Below are positions 1 through 10,611 of a stretch of 64,000 nucleotides of DNA, one piece after another. The stretch is from Odontesthes bonariensis (Eukaryota; Chordata; Actinopteri; Atheriniformes; Atherinopsidae), in contig NC_134508.1 in the NCBI RefSeq assembly GCF_027942865.1, positions 38,933,466 to 38,997,465 on the forward strand, written 5' to 3'. The notes under the pieces were generated by a model. That model was not told where the DNA came from and made no database searches. It saw only the letters and a list, made by a program, of their open reading frames with translations. Every line of letters starts with the position of its first letter. The first letter of the stretch is position 1. A program made the translations under genes and the position numbers.

Positions 1-432
1 TGGCTATTTACTCAGCAGCGAACCGTCATGATTGCCATGTGCGCCACATGCCATGCGCCACGGTTTATTTAGTACCCGATTTAGCCAGTAGATGGCGCTA
101 TTGGATCAGTTAAACTCTTATAATAGCTAATTCGTATTTCTGTTCGGTTATTTATGTAATTATTATTGTTACAAATGTACAACATAGTTATAAATATATT
201 TCTCTGTTTATGTAAGCACATTTATTATCATAGAGATAGTATATAAAGTGACTTATTATTATTATTATTTCAGAACTGTTACAACACTGAGTGCTCAATA
301 AATCACCGCAGTCATCCTATCTGCTGGCAAGGAAATAATATCCTGTCTTCATTCCTGTGTCCTGACCGACACCGCATCTTGTCTGCTATATAACCCAAAC
401 CCGAGCTAGCATTGAGCCTTCCCTCAGAAACA
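1..432 (+). mobile_element. 3' part of an LTR (retrotransposon LTR or solo LTR), left end outside the window
   Basis: A TATA-like box (TATAAAG, 240-246) is followed 50 bases later by a polyadenylation signal (AATAAA, 297-302). The segment ends in CA at about 432, the order expected for U3-R-U5 of an LTR read on the + strand. The junction at 432/433 cuts straight into the coding region of an hAT transposase on the other strand, whose frame is coherent up to that point, so this is an insertion into the hAT. The class (Gypsy, BEL or ERV) cannot be told because the start lies outside the window. Confidence 0.5.
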
Positions 433-3180
433 GTAGTAATCGATGGGGGATGCATGTTTATGTGCAGGAGCACACCCTGTGAAACGGTGAGGTGGCTTGT
501 AGGCTCGTGGAGAGGTAATGGGATTAATGTCTAGGCTTTCGCAAATCTCTGTGGCTTTTGCGTACACATTGTTGAAACTCTCTGTATTTCGCTTCTGGGC
601 ATAGGTGTGTTTTACACATTCTACCGCCTTAAGCACACCATCCACTGCTTGTGCTCTCGCCTGAAGGGAAACATTCAACATCTCCAGATTCTCAGTTGTT
701 TCCAGTGCACACATCAGACCCAAGACAACATTTCCCTGAGTAAATTTGTCATGTAAACCTTGAGCCTTGATTGCTGCATTGCTTGAGCTTTCACCCATTT
801 CTGCCAGGGAGTGCAAAATGTGCTCATACTGATTAAGTACAGCACGAATTGCACCTGTGCGAACTGTCCACCTTGTTGGATAAAGAGGCCTGATCTCAGA
901 GGTTTGACAGGGACCATTTTCTGACTTGGCTATTGCCTTGAAAATCTCCTTTAACTTCAGTGACTGGCCAAACAAATTCCCCAATTCATTTACCCACTCC
1001 AGTGCATTGCGGACAAAATGTGTGGCAGTGCAGGCCTGCTGCGTGATCAGATTAACACAGTGAGCTGTGCAATGTACGTAATGGGCCAGAGGTTGTTGCT
1101 GTTTAATAAGGGCTTGGGCACCGTTGTATTTTCCTGCCATGTTTGCCGCCCCATCATACGCTTGACCCCGCAACCCACTGATTGGCAAATTTAGGCGCTG
1201 CAGAACATCTAACACCACTCTTGCTAGATTTTCTCCAGTTGTTGAGGACACTTCGTAAAGGCCAACAAATTCTTCATGAACTATCAGGTCATGATCGACA
1301 TACCGCAGGCAAAATGCCTCTTGCTCCTTTCCTGACACATCTCGTGTGCCGTCCATCATCACAGAGTACTGCAGATGTGGAAGAGATATGATGGCATCTG
1401 CAATTTCCCTAATTATTGAACAGCTGAAAAGTTTAAGCAATTCGTTCTGGATTGGGGCAGATACATACGTATTCTTTCTAGTGAGCCATTTGGAAAGGCA
1501 GGGGTCGTCCTCTGCCTTGTACTTAAGAAGTTGGTCAAAATTCCCCTCACCACTATCATGCCCTCGCATAGCAAGACCCTGCCTGGCTAGCATCTGTAAC
1601 CCTCCAATTGTTTTGAGGAGACATGACCGTGCCTCCTCCTGCTGTTGAGCAGCCACACTAGACAGCTAGCACTGCACTGACTTGCCTTCCTGCAAATGGG
1701 TTGTGATGGCCGTTTTGTGGCATTCACTTTTTTTGTGAGAAGTGAATTTCTCAACGGCTTTTTTCCAATTTTTGAAACCAGTCATTATGAAGGCTGGCTC
1801 TAAATTTTTGGCAAGCGGGGATGTCTCCGATTGAAAAGCTTTATTGCAATAAAAGCAGAGTACCCCTTCCACACATGGACTCACATGAAGCCATGGGAAT
1901 TTTTTATACCACTGTGCCTGGAAAGTGAGTGTGTATTTTGAAAGAGACTGCTTCACCACATATTTAGGGTCAGGCTGATTGGGTTTAATGAAAACTGCAC
2001 TCTCACTCTGGCCTTCTCCTTCTTCTTCCTCCGTATCTCTGTCCACCTCACTCCTGGACACATCTCTCAAATCTTCATCCTCCTAATTGAAATATTTAAA
2101 ATCAAAATGCAGAAGATTCTATATTTCTCTATATCCTCTATATATCTATATAAATATCTTTAAAGTATATATTTTATAACTCTACCCTCTCTAAATTACT
2201 ACAAAGCTATGGTAAAACCACACTATATCCATTCTCAATTTCAAAGATATTAGATTGCTCACCTCTGCAACATCAATTACATCCTCATCTCCTCTCACTG
2301 AGGCAGGGAAATGCGGCAACTGCGTAACCTAAACAAGTACATAGCAATGAGCAGGAGTGTAGTGAATATTTAATGCTGGGACACGGAGTCCCCTATGTCT
2401 TATCATTCATGTATTGCTCAATTTTTAATTCTTTTAAGTTCACTTGTCAAACAAACCTCTCCTACTTGCCTTTTGGATACAGATCACCCTAAAGGTGTCT
2501 GCTAAATGTTATGTAATGTGAATCAAATGTTGATTATAGACCATATACACACATTCCTCCTCACTTTCTAAAGCACAGTGTAAGCACAGTGGTACAAAAT
2601 ATGGCTTCATGTCAGTCAGAGATCTGCTTTTATTGTAATAAAGATTTTAATTCAGAGACAGCCTTATGACTGGCTTTAAAAACTGGATGATTATATTAAG
2701 ATAATACATTAATACACAGTGTAAATAAAGATGGTGTCTATTATTAATATTCATGTCATTTTCAATGTGTAATAGAATTGTCATATATTATTTTGAAATC
2801 ACAGCTTTCTTTAAAACTTGACATCCATTCTGGTCCAGAAACTGAAGTAGGCCTACAACACTTTGGAAATTACTCAAATTTTAACAAACACATGGTTTGT
2901 GTATATTTTGAGTGATACATCAGTGGGGCACCGTGTAGATTGAAATGCGTTGTTGACATTTGAAAATGACAAGAATCACACGAGGATAGCTCTCTTCTGC
3001 ATGTAGCCTAGTCAAACCTGCGCATCCCAACGGCGGTAGCACTCGACACAGACAACCAGTGACACACTTGCAACTTGCAAGCATGTCAATGTATGCAGAG
3101 GGGGAGTGGAGAAGACAACTTAATTGTTTTTTCTTGAAAAAGCCGTCTATTGTCCCCTGTCTTTTCCTTTTCTGCATCAT
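433..3180 (-). pseudogene. hAT transposase, zinc finger MYM-type protein 1-like, disrupted
   Basis: Exon 1 starts at 3180 with MMQKRKRQGTIDGFFKKK, the basic leader typical of this family. A 66-bp exon 2 (2328-2263) has AG acceptor and GT donor on the - strand and encodes an acidic linker. Exon 3 starts at 2082 after an AG. It encodes a TTF-type zinc finger with CFYCNKAF and H-x3-C-like residues (about 1690-1980), then the DUF4371/RNase H-like region with the MDGTRDVS and YDGAANMAGKYNG motifs and the CxxH-type segment VHCTAHCVNLI. Within exon 3 a single in-frame TAG at 1666-1668 separates the zinc finger from the catalytic part; both sides stay in the same frame, so this is one nonsense change. 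The C-terminal dimerisation region is absent because the frame runs into the LTR at 432. The ancestral protein cut and pasted its own DNA in the nucleus; this copy should be inactive. Confidence 0.75.
2590..2692 (+). pseudogene. Inverted fragment of an hAT TTF zinc-finger exon
   Basis: Read on the + strand this stretch gives ICFYCNKDF, then TGFKNW, a shortened version of the CFYCNKAF...TGFKNW zinc-finger segment of the transposase on the opposite strand at 1666-2082. It lies in the intron between exons 1 and 2 in opposite orientation. An internal part is missing, so it is either a rearranged self-fragment or a piece of a related hAT copy. It is far too short to be functional. Confidence 0.55.
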
Positions 3181-3520
3181 TGGCTATATTGCACGAAAAA
3201 AGAGGACAGTTTTAAAACTAAAGTAGGCTAAGTCAGGCCAGTTAGAAGAATGACTGGGAACTTTATGCTAGTAGGTAAACTTAGCCTAACTGTCATGAAC
3301 TAGCCAGGAAACTTGCGTCTGTTAATGGCTTAACCTATGATGCCTGAAAATGTTGCCTTCATGGCAGGCAGTGAATTTTGCTGATCTAAAACAGTGATTA
3401 AATTCTACCTTTTCAGCGACTCTTCAGGCGTCAAGTGGGTATATGCAGCACCACGAACAGCACAACGACCTGTGAGAAATTGTTTGAATGAGCTGAGCTC
3501 TCAGCAGTCAGACTCAGCAC

Positions 3521-3628
3521 CAGTGTTGCCAGATCTTCAACGCGAAATAAGCGAACGGCGTCCTGAAAACAAGCCCAAAAGAAGCGGCCGAAGACTAATA
3601 AAAAAAAAGGCGGCAATTGGCAACCCTG
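3521..3628. mobile_element. 108-bp hAT-type MITE
   Basis: The ends are inverted repeats: CAGTGTTGCCA on the left and TGGCAACCCTG on the right, one mismatch. They are flanked by a near-perfect 8-bp duplication (CTCAGCAC at 3513-3520, GTCAGCAC at 3629-3636), the target-site size of hAT elements. It has no coding capacity. It is nested in the 5' region of the larger hAT transposon. Confidence 0.55.
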
Positions 3629-3874
3629 GTCAGCACCGCCGCAGCGCTTTCGGCAGGATGCGCACCTGTTGCGTTGGGATTTACAGAGTGATATAGGCCT
3701 AACGACAGCAACCATTTTTAATTTCCTACAACAGGCGAACGTTTACTATTTTATTACAAAAGTAGATTTTAGTGAGGTTTTGACGGACAAAAGTGGGGGG
3801 GATGGAATGGCTTTCCAGTAGAAGTGAGGGGGATGCATCGTACTCATCCCCCCCCCGTAGAATACGCGCCTGCA

Positions 3875-6640
3875 TGGCAAACAGATCCTAGATGAGGGAC
3901 CAGACAAAGAACAGCTCATAAAACCCCTATGATGATGAATATTTTTGGACACCGTGTACCCTTGCCCGGACGTGGTTTACCGGGGCCTCCTCCTGGAGCC
4001 AGGCCCAGGGGTGGGGCCCGCCGGCGAGCACCTGGTGGCAGGGTCTGTGCCCGCGAGTCTCAGTCGGGCACAGCCCGAAGTAACTACACGGGTCCCCCTT
4101 CTGACGGGCTCACCACCCGTGGGAGGGGCCATGGGAGTCGGGTGCAGTGTGAGTTGGGCGGCAGCCGAAGGCAGAGACCTTGGCGGTCTGATCCTCGGCT
4201 ACTGAAGCTGGCTCTAGGGACGTGGAACGTCACCTCTCTGCTGGGGAAGGAGCCTGAGCTGGTGCGCGAGGCTGAGCGGTTCCGGCTAGATATTGTCGGA
4301 CTCACCTCGACGCATGGCTTGGGCTCCGGAAATACCCTACTCGAGAGGGGTTGGACTCTCTTCCACTCTGGAGTTGCCCGAGGTGAGAGGCGTAGAGCAG
4401 GTGTGGGCATACTTATTGACCCCCGGCTGTGCGCCTGTACATTGTGGTTAACCCCAGTAGACGAGAGGGTAGCCTCCCTCCGCCTTAGGGTGGGGGGACG
4501 GGTCCTGACCGTTGTTTGTGCTTATGCACCGAACGGCTGGCGGAATCCCCTGAAAGGAGGAGTTTCAACTCCCACCTCCGGCAGAGCTTCAACCATGTCC
4601 CGGGGGAGGTGGGGGACATTGAGCCCGAATGGGCCATGTTCCGTGCCTCCATTGTTGAGGTGGCCGACCCGGAGCTGTGGCCGTAAGGTGGTAGGTGCCT
4701 GTCGTGGCGGCAACCCTCGAACCCGCTGGTGGACGCCAGTGGTGAGGGAAGCCGTCAAGCTGAAGAAGGAGTCCTATCGGGCCTTTTTGGCCAGTGGGAT
4801 TCTGGAAGCAGCTGATGGGTACCGACAGGCCAAGCGGAACGCAGCCTCGGCGGTTGCTGAGGCAAAAACTCAGGCTTGGGAGGAGTTCGGGGAGGCCATG
4901 GAGAATGACTACCGGACGGCCTCGAGGAGCTTCTGGTTCACCATCCGGCGGCTCAGGGGGGGGAAGTGATGCACCGTCAACACCGTGTATGGTGAGGGCG
5001 GGGCTCTGCTGACCTCAACTAGGGACGTCGTGAGTCGGTGGGGGGAATACTTCGAGGGCCTCCTCAATCCTACCGACACGCCTTCCGATGAGGAAGCAGA
5101 GTTGGGGAGCTCGGACGTGGGGCCTCCCATTTCTGGGCCCGAGGTTGCCGAGGTGGTCAAAAAACTCCTTGGTGGCAAGGCCCCGGGGTGGATGAGATCC
5201 GTCCTGAGTTCTTTAAGGCTCTGGATGTTGTAGGGCTGTCTTGGTTGACACGCCTCTGGACTGGCAGATCGGGGTGGTGGTCCCCCTCTTTAAAAAGGGG
5301 GACCGGAGGGTGTGTTCCAACTATAGGGGGATCACACTCCTCAGCCTCCCTGGTAAGGTCTTTTCGGGGGTACTGGAGAGGAGGATCCGCCGGATAGTCG
5401 AATATCGGATTCAGGAGGTGCAGTGTGGTTTTCGTCCTGGCCGTGGAACAGTGGACCAGCTCTATACCCTCGGCAGGATCCTGGAGGGTGCATGGGAGTT
5501 CGCCCAAACCGGTCTACATGTGTTTTGTGGACTTGGAGAAGGCGTTCGACCGTGTCCTTTGGGGACTCTTGTGGGGGGTGCTCCGGGAGTATGGAGTGCC
5601 AGACTCCTTAATATGGGCTGTTCAGTCTCTGTATGACCGGTGTCAGAGTTTGGTCCGCATTGCCGGCAGTAAGTCGGACATGTTTCCTGTGAGGGTTGGA
5701 CTCCGTCAGGGCTGCCCTTTGTCACCGATTTTGTTCATAATTTTTATGGACAGAATTTCCAGGCGCAGCCAGGGCGTTGAGGGGGTCCGTTTTGGCGACC
5801 TCAGAATCGGGTCTCTGCTTTTTGTGGACGATGCGGTTCTGTTGGCGTCGTCGGGCCGTGACCTTCAGCTCTCACTGGAGCGGTTCGCAGACGAGTGTTA
5901 AGCGGCTGGGATTCAGCACCTCCAAATCTGAGACCATGGTCCTCAGCCGGAAAATGGTGGAATGCCCTCTCCGGGTTGGGAATGAGATCCTTCCCCAAGT
6001 GGAGGAGTTCAAGTATTTTGGGGTCTTGTTCACGAGTGAGGGACGAATGGAACAGGAGATTGACAGACGGATTGGTGCGGCGTCTGCAGTGATGCGGGCT
6101 CTGCACCGGCCCGTCGTGGTGAAGAAGGAGCTGAGCCAGAAGGCGAAGCTCTCGATTTACCGGTCAATCTATGTTCCTATCCTCACCTATGGTCACGAGC
6201 TGTGGGTAGTGACCGAAAGAACGAGATCGCGAATACAAGCGGCCGAAATGAGTTTCCTCCGCAGGGTGTCTGGGCTCTCCCTTAGAGATAGGGTGAGAAG
6301 CTCGGTCATCCGGGAGGGGCTCGGAGTAGAACCGCTGCTCCTCCGCATCGAGAGGAGTCAGATGAGGTGGCTCGGGCATCTGGTGAGAATGCCTCCTGGA
6401 CGCCTCCTCGGTGAGGTGTTCCGGGCCCGTCCCACTGGGAGGAGGCCCCGGGGAACACCCAGGACATGTTGGAGAGACTATGTTTCTCGGCTGGCATGGG
6501 AACGCCTCGGGGTCCCCCCAGAAGAGCTGGAGGAAGTGGCCAGGGACAGGGACGTCTGGGTTTCTCTGCTCAAGCTGCTGCCCCCTTGACCCAATCCCCG
6601 GACAAGCGGCAGATAATGGATGGATGGATGGAATTACAAG
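3875..6640 (+). mobile_element. RTE-clade (Rex3-like) LINE, near full 5' end, internally deleted
   Basis: The 5' leader, an apurinic endonuclease start (TWNVTSL), a reverse transcriptase and the C-terminal region follow in the normal order, and the 3' end is a GATG/TGGA repeat (about 6616-6633), the usual tail of fish RTE elements. The middle of the endonuclease, including the expected GDFNAH segment, is deleted: VCAYAPN near 4520-4540 jumps directly to a downstream segment near 4670. This is the most complete of three RTE copies in the window (others at 18826-20330 and 33320-33499). Confidence 0.8.
3929..6589 (+). pseudogene. RTE endonuclease/reverse transcriptase, broken
   Basis: The ORF encodes an endonuclease-RT polyprotein that would nick target DNA and copy its own RNA there. 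Visible parts are the endonuclease N-terminus (about 4215-4540), an RT thumb/palm region with YRGITLLS (about 5320), VDLEKAFDRV (about 5530), RQGCPLSP (about 5705) and the catalytic FVDDAVLLAS (about 5820), then a C-terminal domain ending at 6589 with SLLKLLPP. Breaks: the large endonuclease deletion; an in-frame TGA at 4967-4969 where a related copy suggests a glutamine codon; a one-base loss in the G run near 5187 (the copy at 18826-20330 has one more G); a small deletion near 5250; and further frame changes near 5500 and 5880. It cannot make a working protein. The RT catalytic aspartates are kept. Confidence 0.75.
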
Positions 6641-6890
6641 AAATGTGATTCACATCCCCATTATATGATATTAAAAAACAAAATTGACGACTAAGCTTTG
6701 CTGACTCATTTCTAGTTAACACACACATCTGTGACCTTCAAAAAGCCTAGAAGTCAGACTGAGTTTATGATATTTGAGAAAGAACCCACATGAGTGACTT
6801 GGGTAGTTACAGGACGTATTTGTGAAAATGCTAAACATCTTCACATACATGGAATTACATAAAGACAAGAGTGGTTGTGTTTTGGTGCTC
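6641..6890. other. Unassigned spacer
   Basis: This AT-rich sequence lies between the RTE tail and the next repeat. I see no open frame with recognisable content, no splice pattern and no terminal repeats. Confidence 0.5.
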
Positions 6891-7439
6891 TGTCACGGTT
6901 CGGTAATGTAGGCGAGGAAGGAGACCAATTTGCAGACGCGGAGAAGGAACCAGGGGGCAAAAACGATAAGAAAATGATTTATTTTAACACAAACCGCAGC
7001 AAGGCCAGAACTACATCAAGCGAAACCTGAAAAACAAAGAACACCGAAGAAAACTAGAAAGCTGCAAGCAGCTGTGAGCGGGACCAAGATGGCGTACGTT
7101 GGGATGTGCGTACGTTGGATGTGCGCACGTTGGGCATGCGCTTGTCGCTGTAGTCGCACAGCTCTGCCCACACGCACGATACCCTCTGCGTACGTACGAG
7201 CACATAATAACCCCAATGCGGAGGGGTTTTTGAAAATTTCTAGGGGGCGCCACAGAGCCATTTTGATCCACCCACACACTATACCTTTTTCATACGGATG
7301 AGGTCGTCAGGGTGGACATGTGTGCCAAGTTTCATAAACTTGCGATGATAATAAGGCTTTCAAATCAGAAACGCCATTAAAAGATTTTCACCGCCTGGCC
7401 ACGCCCACACTGTTCAAAGTTTTGAAAAATTTTTCAATG

Positions 7440-8075
7440 AATTTTTCCTCTCGTGGCTTAAGAGTAACCTGGCCAAGTTTGAAGATTTTAGCATTAAATC
7501 TGTAGGAAGAGTTCGATAAAATGCGAGGTGTGGAAACAAAAAGATGTTTCCAACCACCAGCAGGTGGCGCTGTAGGTGGATGCCACTATGTTATATGTGT
7601 GCGTTCAGGCTGGGTCCAGCATTCACTGTATGAAGTTTGGGACAGATTGGATAATGTATGTGGAAGTTATAAAAGATTTAATTTTTTATGGCGAGTCATA
7701 AATTTGAGGCGTCGCCACGCCCACGCCCTTTGAGGTTTGAAAAAGTTTCTCCATGGTTTTTTCCCCCTTGTCTTAAGAGTAAACTGGCCAAGTTTGAAGG
7801 TTTTTCCATGAAATCTGTAGGAGGAGTTCGATCAAATGCGAGGTGTGGAAAAAAAAGACGTTTCCAACCACCAGCAGGTGGCGCTATAGGTGGGTGTCAC
7901 TATTATAATATGTACGCGTTCAGGCTAGGTCCAGCATTCACCATATGAAGTTGGGGACAGATTGGATAATGTATGTGGGAGTTATAAAAGATTTACTTTT
8001 TTATGGCGAGTCATGGTGGGACCATGGCAGCATGAGACTTTTTTGTGCGTCTGGGCATGATGAAGGAGTGTACCG
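7440..8075. repeat. Two tandem copies of a ~316-bp unit
   Basis: The landmark GGCCAAGTTTGAAG occurs at 7471 and again at 7787, and the flanking sequence (TCTGTAGGA, GGTGTGGAAA, CCACCAGCAGGTGGCGCT, GGGACAGATTGGATAATG) repeats in the same order with a few per cent divergence. No open frame is conserved between the two copies. Confidence 0.8.
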
Positions 8076-8258
8076 ATTTTCGTTGTCCCACGTGAAAGTA
8101 AGCTCAATGCGGGGACCATTTTTAAGCATTATAGTGGACGCTCCAGAGTCAATGAGCGAGTCCCAAAAATATAAAGTTTAGATTCTTTCATGTCGTCGAC
8201 TGGCAGGTGGCAGGTGGAGTTTTTGCATACCTTTTGCAAAGAATAAGAATATAGAAAA

Positions 8259-8985
8259 ATAATAAACCTTACAGATACAATAGGGTCCTTGCAGTTTCAC
8301 TGCTCAGTCCCTAATAATAAACCTTACAGATACAATAGGGTCCTTGCAGTTTCACTGCTCAGTCCCTAATAATAAACCTTACAGATACAATAGGGTCCTT
8401 GCAGTTTCACTGCTCAGTCCCTAATAATAAACCTTACAGATACAATAGGGTTCTTGCAGTTTCACTGCTCAGTCCCTAATAATAAACCTTACAGATACAA
8501 TAGGGTCCTTGCAGTTTCACTGCTCAGTCCCTAATAATAAACCTTACAGATACAATAGGGTTCTTGCAGTTTCACTGCTCAGTCCCTAATAATAAACCTT
8601 ACAGATACAATAGGGTCCTTGCAGTTTCACTGCTCAGTCCCTAATAATAAACCTTACAGATACAATAGGGTCCTTGCAGTTTCACTGCTCAGTCCCTAAT
8701 AATAAACCTTACAGATACAATAGGGTTCTTGCAGTTTCACTGCTCAGTCCCTAATAATAAACCTTACAGATACAATAGGGTCCTTGCAGTTTCACTGCTC
8801 AGTCCCTAATAATAAACCTTACAGATACAATAGGGTTCTTGCAGTTTCACTGCTCAGTCCCTAATAATAAACCTTACAGATACAATAGGGTCCTTGCAAT
8901 TTCACTGCTCGGTCCCTAAAAATAATAAAACACACAGATACAATAGGGTCCTTGTAGTTTCACTGCTCGGTCCCTAATAACAAAA
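8259..8985. repeat. 55-bp minisatellite, about 13 copies
   Basis: The unit begins AATAATAAACCTTACAG and ends CTGCTCAGTCCCT, with an exact 55-base period (for example GGGTCCTTG at 8283, 8338 and 8393). Most units are identical except for one C/T site (GGGTCC versus GGGTTC); the last two are more diverged. Units of unvarying length with the variants interspersed fit expansion by unequal exchange or replication slippage. There are no spacers, so it is not a CRISPR. Confidence 0.9.
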
Positions 8986-9237
8986 CCAGACTGTAACAAT
9001 ACACAAGAGCAGGAACAATAACTAACAGGGAAAACCACACGTAAGTACGACAAGAATCTAATGAAGAGTGAAGAAAACCGGGAGTTTAAATACTGTGGGG
9101 AGACTGATGAATGACAACAGCTGAGGATAACTGAACACAGGTGAAAGGAGTGGACCTAATGACCAGGCAGGAGGGAACTGAGGAAAAAGCCCAGGGAAAT
9201 GGCAAAACTGAAACCAGTCAGAAAAACACCAAATTAG

Positions 9238-9900
9238 GCCCCGTTTACACGATAGGAAGACGCAGATATTTTCCCGCGGTTTGGTCTCTCATTTACACCA
9301 AAACCCCGTTTTTATCACAGAAAACGATTATTTCTAAAACCTCCGGCCAAAGTGGAGATTTCTGATAACGCCGGTTATGTGTTGCCGTGTCAACTGGGAG
9401 AAACGGCGTTTTAGGTTCTTAAACGTCACATTATGTGCCAGAAAATGCTTAACGTCATGCGAGCGCCTTATGTTTACAGTTTGTTTAGCTACTGATCAGG
9501 AATATCATGGATGATGTTAAAGTTCTACTAATTTTTACGAAAAAAGTTGCCCTCACTGATGAGAATAGACTTCGTAAAACGGCAAACGCATTCGGTCTGT
9601 CTAGATCGGCTGTTTCAATAATAATCCGAAAGGTTTGTAGAGCGATTACTGTCCACTTGGGTCCGAAATATATGTATTATTTCTTGGTGTTGATTCTGAG
9701 GATTTTGATTGGCTTGCATGGCTTTATTCCTTTCCCTACACTGCCGCCAATAGGTTTGGCATAGTTATTATGGCGCTTGATGGCGTATTTATGCGGGTTG
9801 AAGTAAATGACAAGTTTTTTGGAAACGATGTTGTGTGCACAATGTTATTATTGAAAATGGGGGGGAAATATTGTTTTTATAAATACCCGGCTATGCGTAA
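9238..9900 (+). mobile_element. PIF/Harbinger transposon relic
   Basis: The left end GGCCCCGTTTACACGA follows TTA, which fits the TWA target site of Harbinger elements. The protein-like stretch starting at 9507 contains KTANAFGLSRSAVSIIIRKV, the helix-turn-helix region upstream of the nuclease in HARBI1-like transposases. After about 35 recognisable residues the frame turns to unrelated sequence and the DDE nuclease is missing. I could not find the matching right end, so the element is truncated; the right limit is approximate. Confidence 0.55.
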
Positions 9901-10300
9901 ATGTGGCCTAAGGCAAGGCAAGGCAATTTTATTTATAGAGCACAATTCGTACACAAGGTAATTCAAAGTGCATGTTTGTATTCAAATACAAACATGACAA
10001 ACCCATGGTATTGCTCCAGTGTTTCTACAGTGGACCTGTAGGGACAAACACTTTATCCATTCTAAAACTTTGCTGATGAATGCCACCAAAACATCAAATA
10101 TCCTGAGTTTCTAAAACAAAACTCCACATGAGTATCTCTTCTTGAATGTATTCAAATCTGAATTCCCTGCCCTGAAAACATTTTTGTTTTTTCCTCATGT
10201 TCATTCTGTCACTCAGAAGTTTTTCAGGGAAATGTGATCAAATTGAGTAGAGGTCAATGCTGTGGTAAAAAAAATAATCTGTCACCAATCCATGTTCCAA
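9901..10300. other. Short dispersed repeat plus 5' part of receptor block 1
   Basis: About 9906-9970 is a common fish repeat (AAGGCAAGGCAATTTTATTT). From about 10030 the sequence resembles, in patches, the region upstream of receptor copy 3 (about 58480-58620, sharing TTTTCCTCATGTTCATT), so the duplicated block begins here. No gene is seen. Confidence 0.4.
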
Positions 10301-10381
10301 TTACCTACAGAAAATGAATCATAATAATAAAACAATTCTCAGTGACATCACATTCAGCAGGGCTTAAACATCTAGATGGTC

Positions 10382-10454
10382 TATATAAAGACATCAGCCA
10401 TACTTCACTCGTTTCCTGACTGGTTAAAGTGGAGTCTGAAGGGATCTTGCTGAG
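10382..10454 (+). promoter_or_regulatory. Core promoter and putative non-coding first exon of receptor copy 1
   Basis: TATATAAAG at 10382-10390 sits in a stretch kept in all three receptor blocks. About 65 bases downstream, GAG|GTGGGA at 10454/10455 could be a splice donor (copy 3 has the better GAG|GTGAGAA). A pyrimidine-rich acceptor ending AAAG lies at 10602, ten bases before the ATG. The inferred transcript therefore has a short untranslated exon spliced to the coding part. This is inference from conserved signals only. Confidence 0.5.
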
Positions 10455-10611
10455 GTGGGAAAATATTTGACTTTTTCCTCCATCATTTCCACATTGCAGC
10501 TATGAGCCTGTGTTAGTGCTTGTTTTAATGTTTTTATGTGAATTTAATATTTAAAAACAGGTTTTCTGCAACTGTTGGAATAGAAATGTTTTCTCTTCAA
10601 AGATTTGCTCC

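Larger units (their letters stand above)
433..3872 (-). mobile_element. hAT transposon, ZMYM1/TTF-zinc-finger type, cut at its 3' end by the LTR at 1-432
   Basis: The element reads on the - strand. Its 5' end is placed near 3872, where the reverse complement begins CAGGCGCGTATTCTAC, like the CAGGGGCG start common to this hAT group. It contains a three-exon transposase gene (see separate entry), introns without other genes, a small nested MITE at 3521-3628 and an inverted scrap of its own zinc-finger exon at 2590-2692. The 3' end, including the hAT dimerisation domain, is missing, either beyond the LTR insertion outside the window or lost. Target-site duplication could not be verified because an RTE LINE begins immediately to the right. 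Confidence 0.6.
6891..9237. repeat. Composite interspersed repeat with nested tandem parts
   Basis: The outer parts (about 6891-7070 and 8990-9237) look like one dispersed fish repeat that begins TGTCACGG and was interrupted. The inner part (about 7060-8985) is GC-mixed non-coding DNA with CCAGCAGGTGGCGCT motifs. It contains a 316-bp tandem duplication and ends in a minisatellite, both listed separately. No coding frame is supported. I recall similar sequence as abundant in teleost genomes but cannot assign a class. Confidence 0.45.

Noticed and set aside
3394..3715. Overlapping 94-100 codon frames on both strands
   Set aside because: They span a small MITE and flanking non-coding DNA, and neither resembles a protein family.
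8259..8985. Regular repeats resembling a CRISPR array
   Set aside because: The 55-bp units abut without unique spacers, and the host is a vertebrate; it is a minisatellite.
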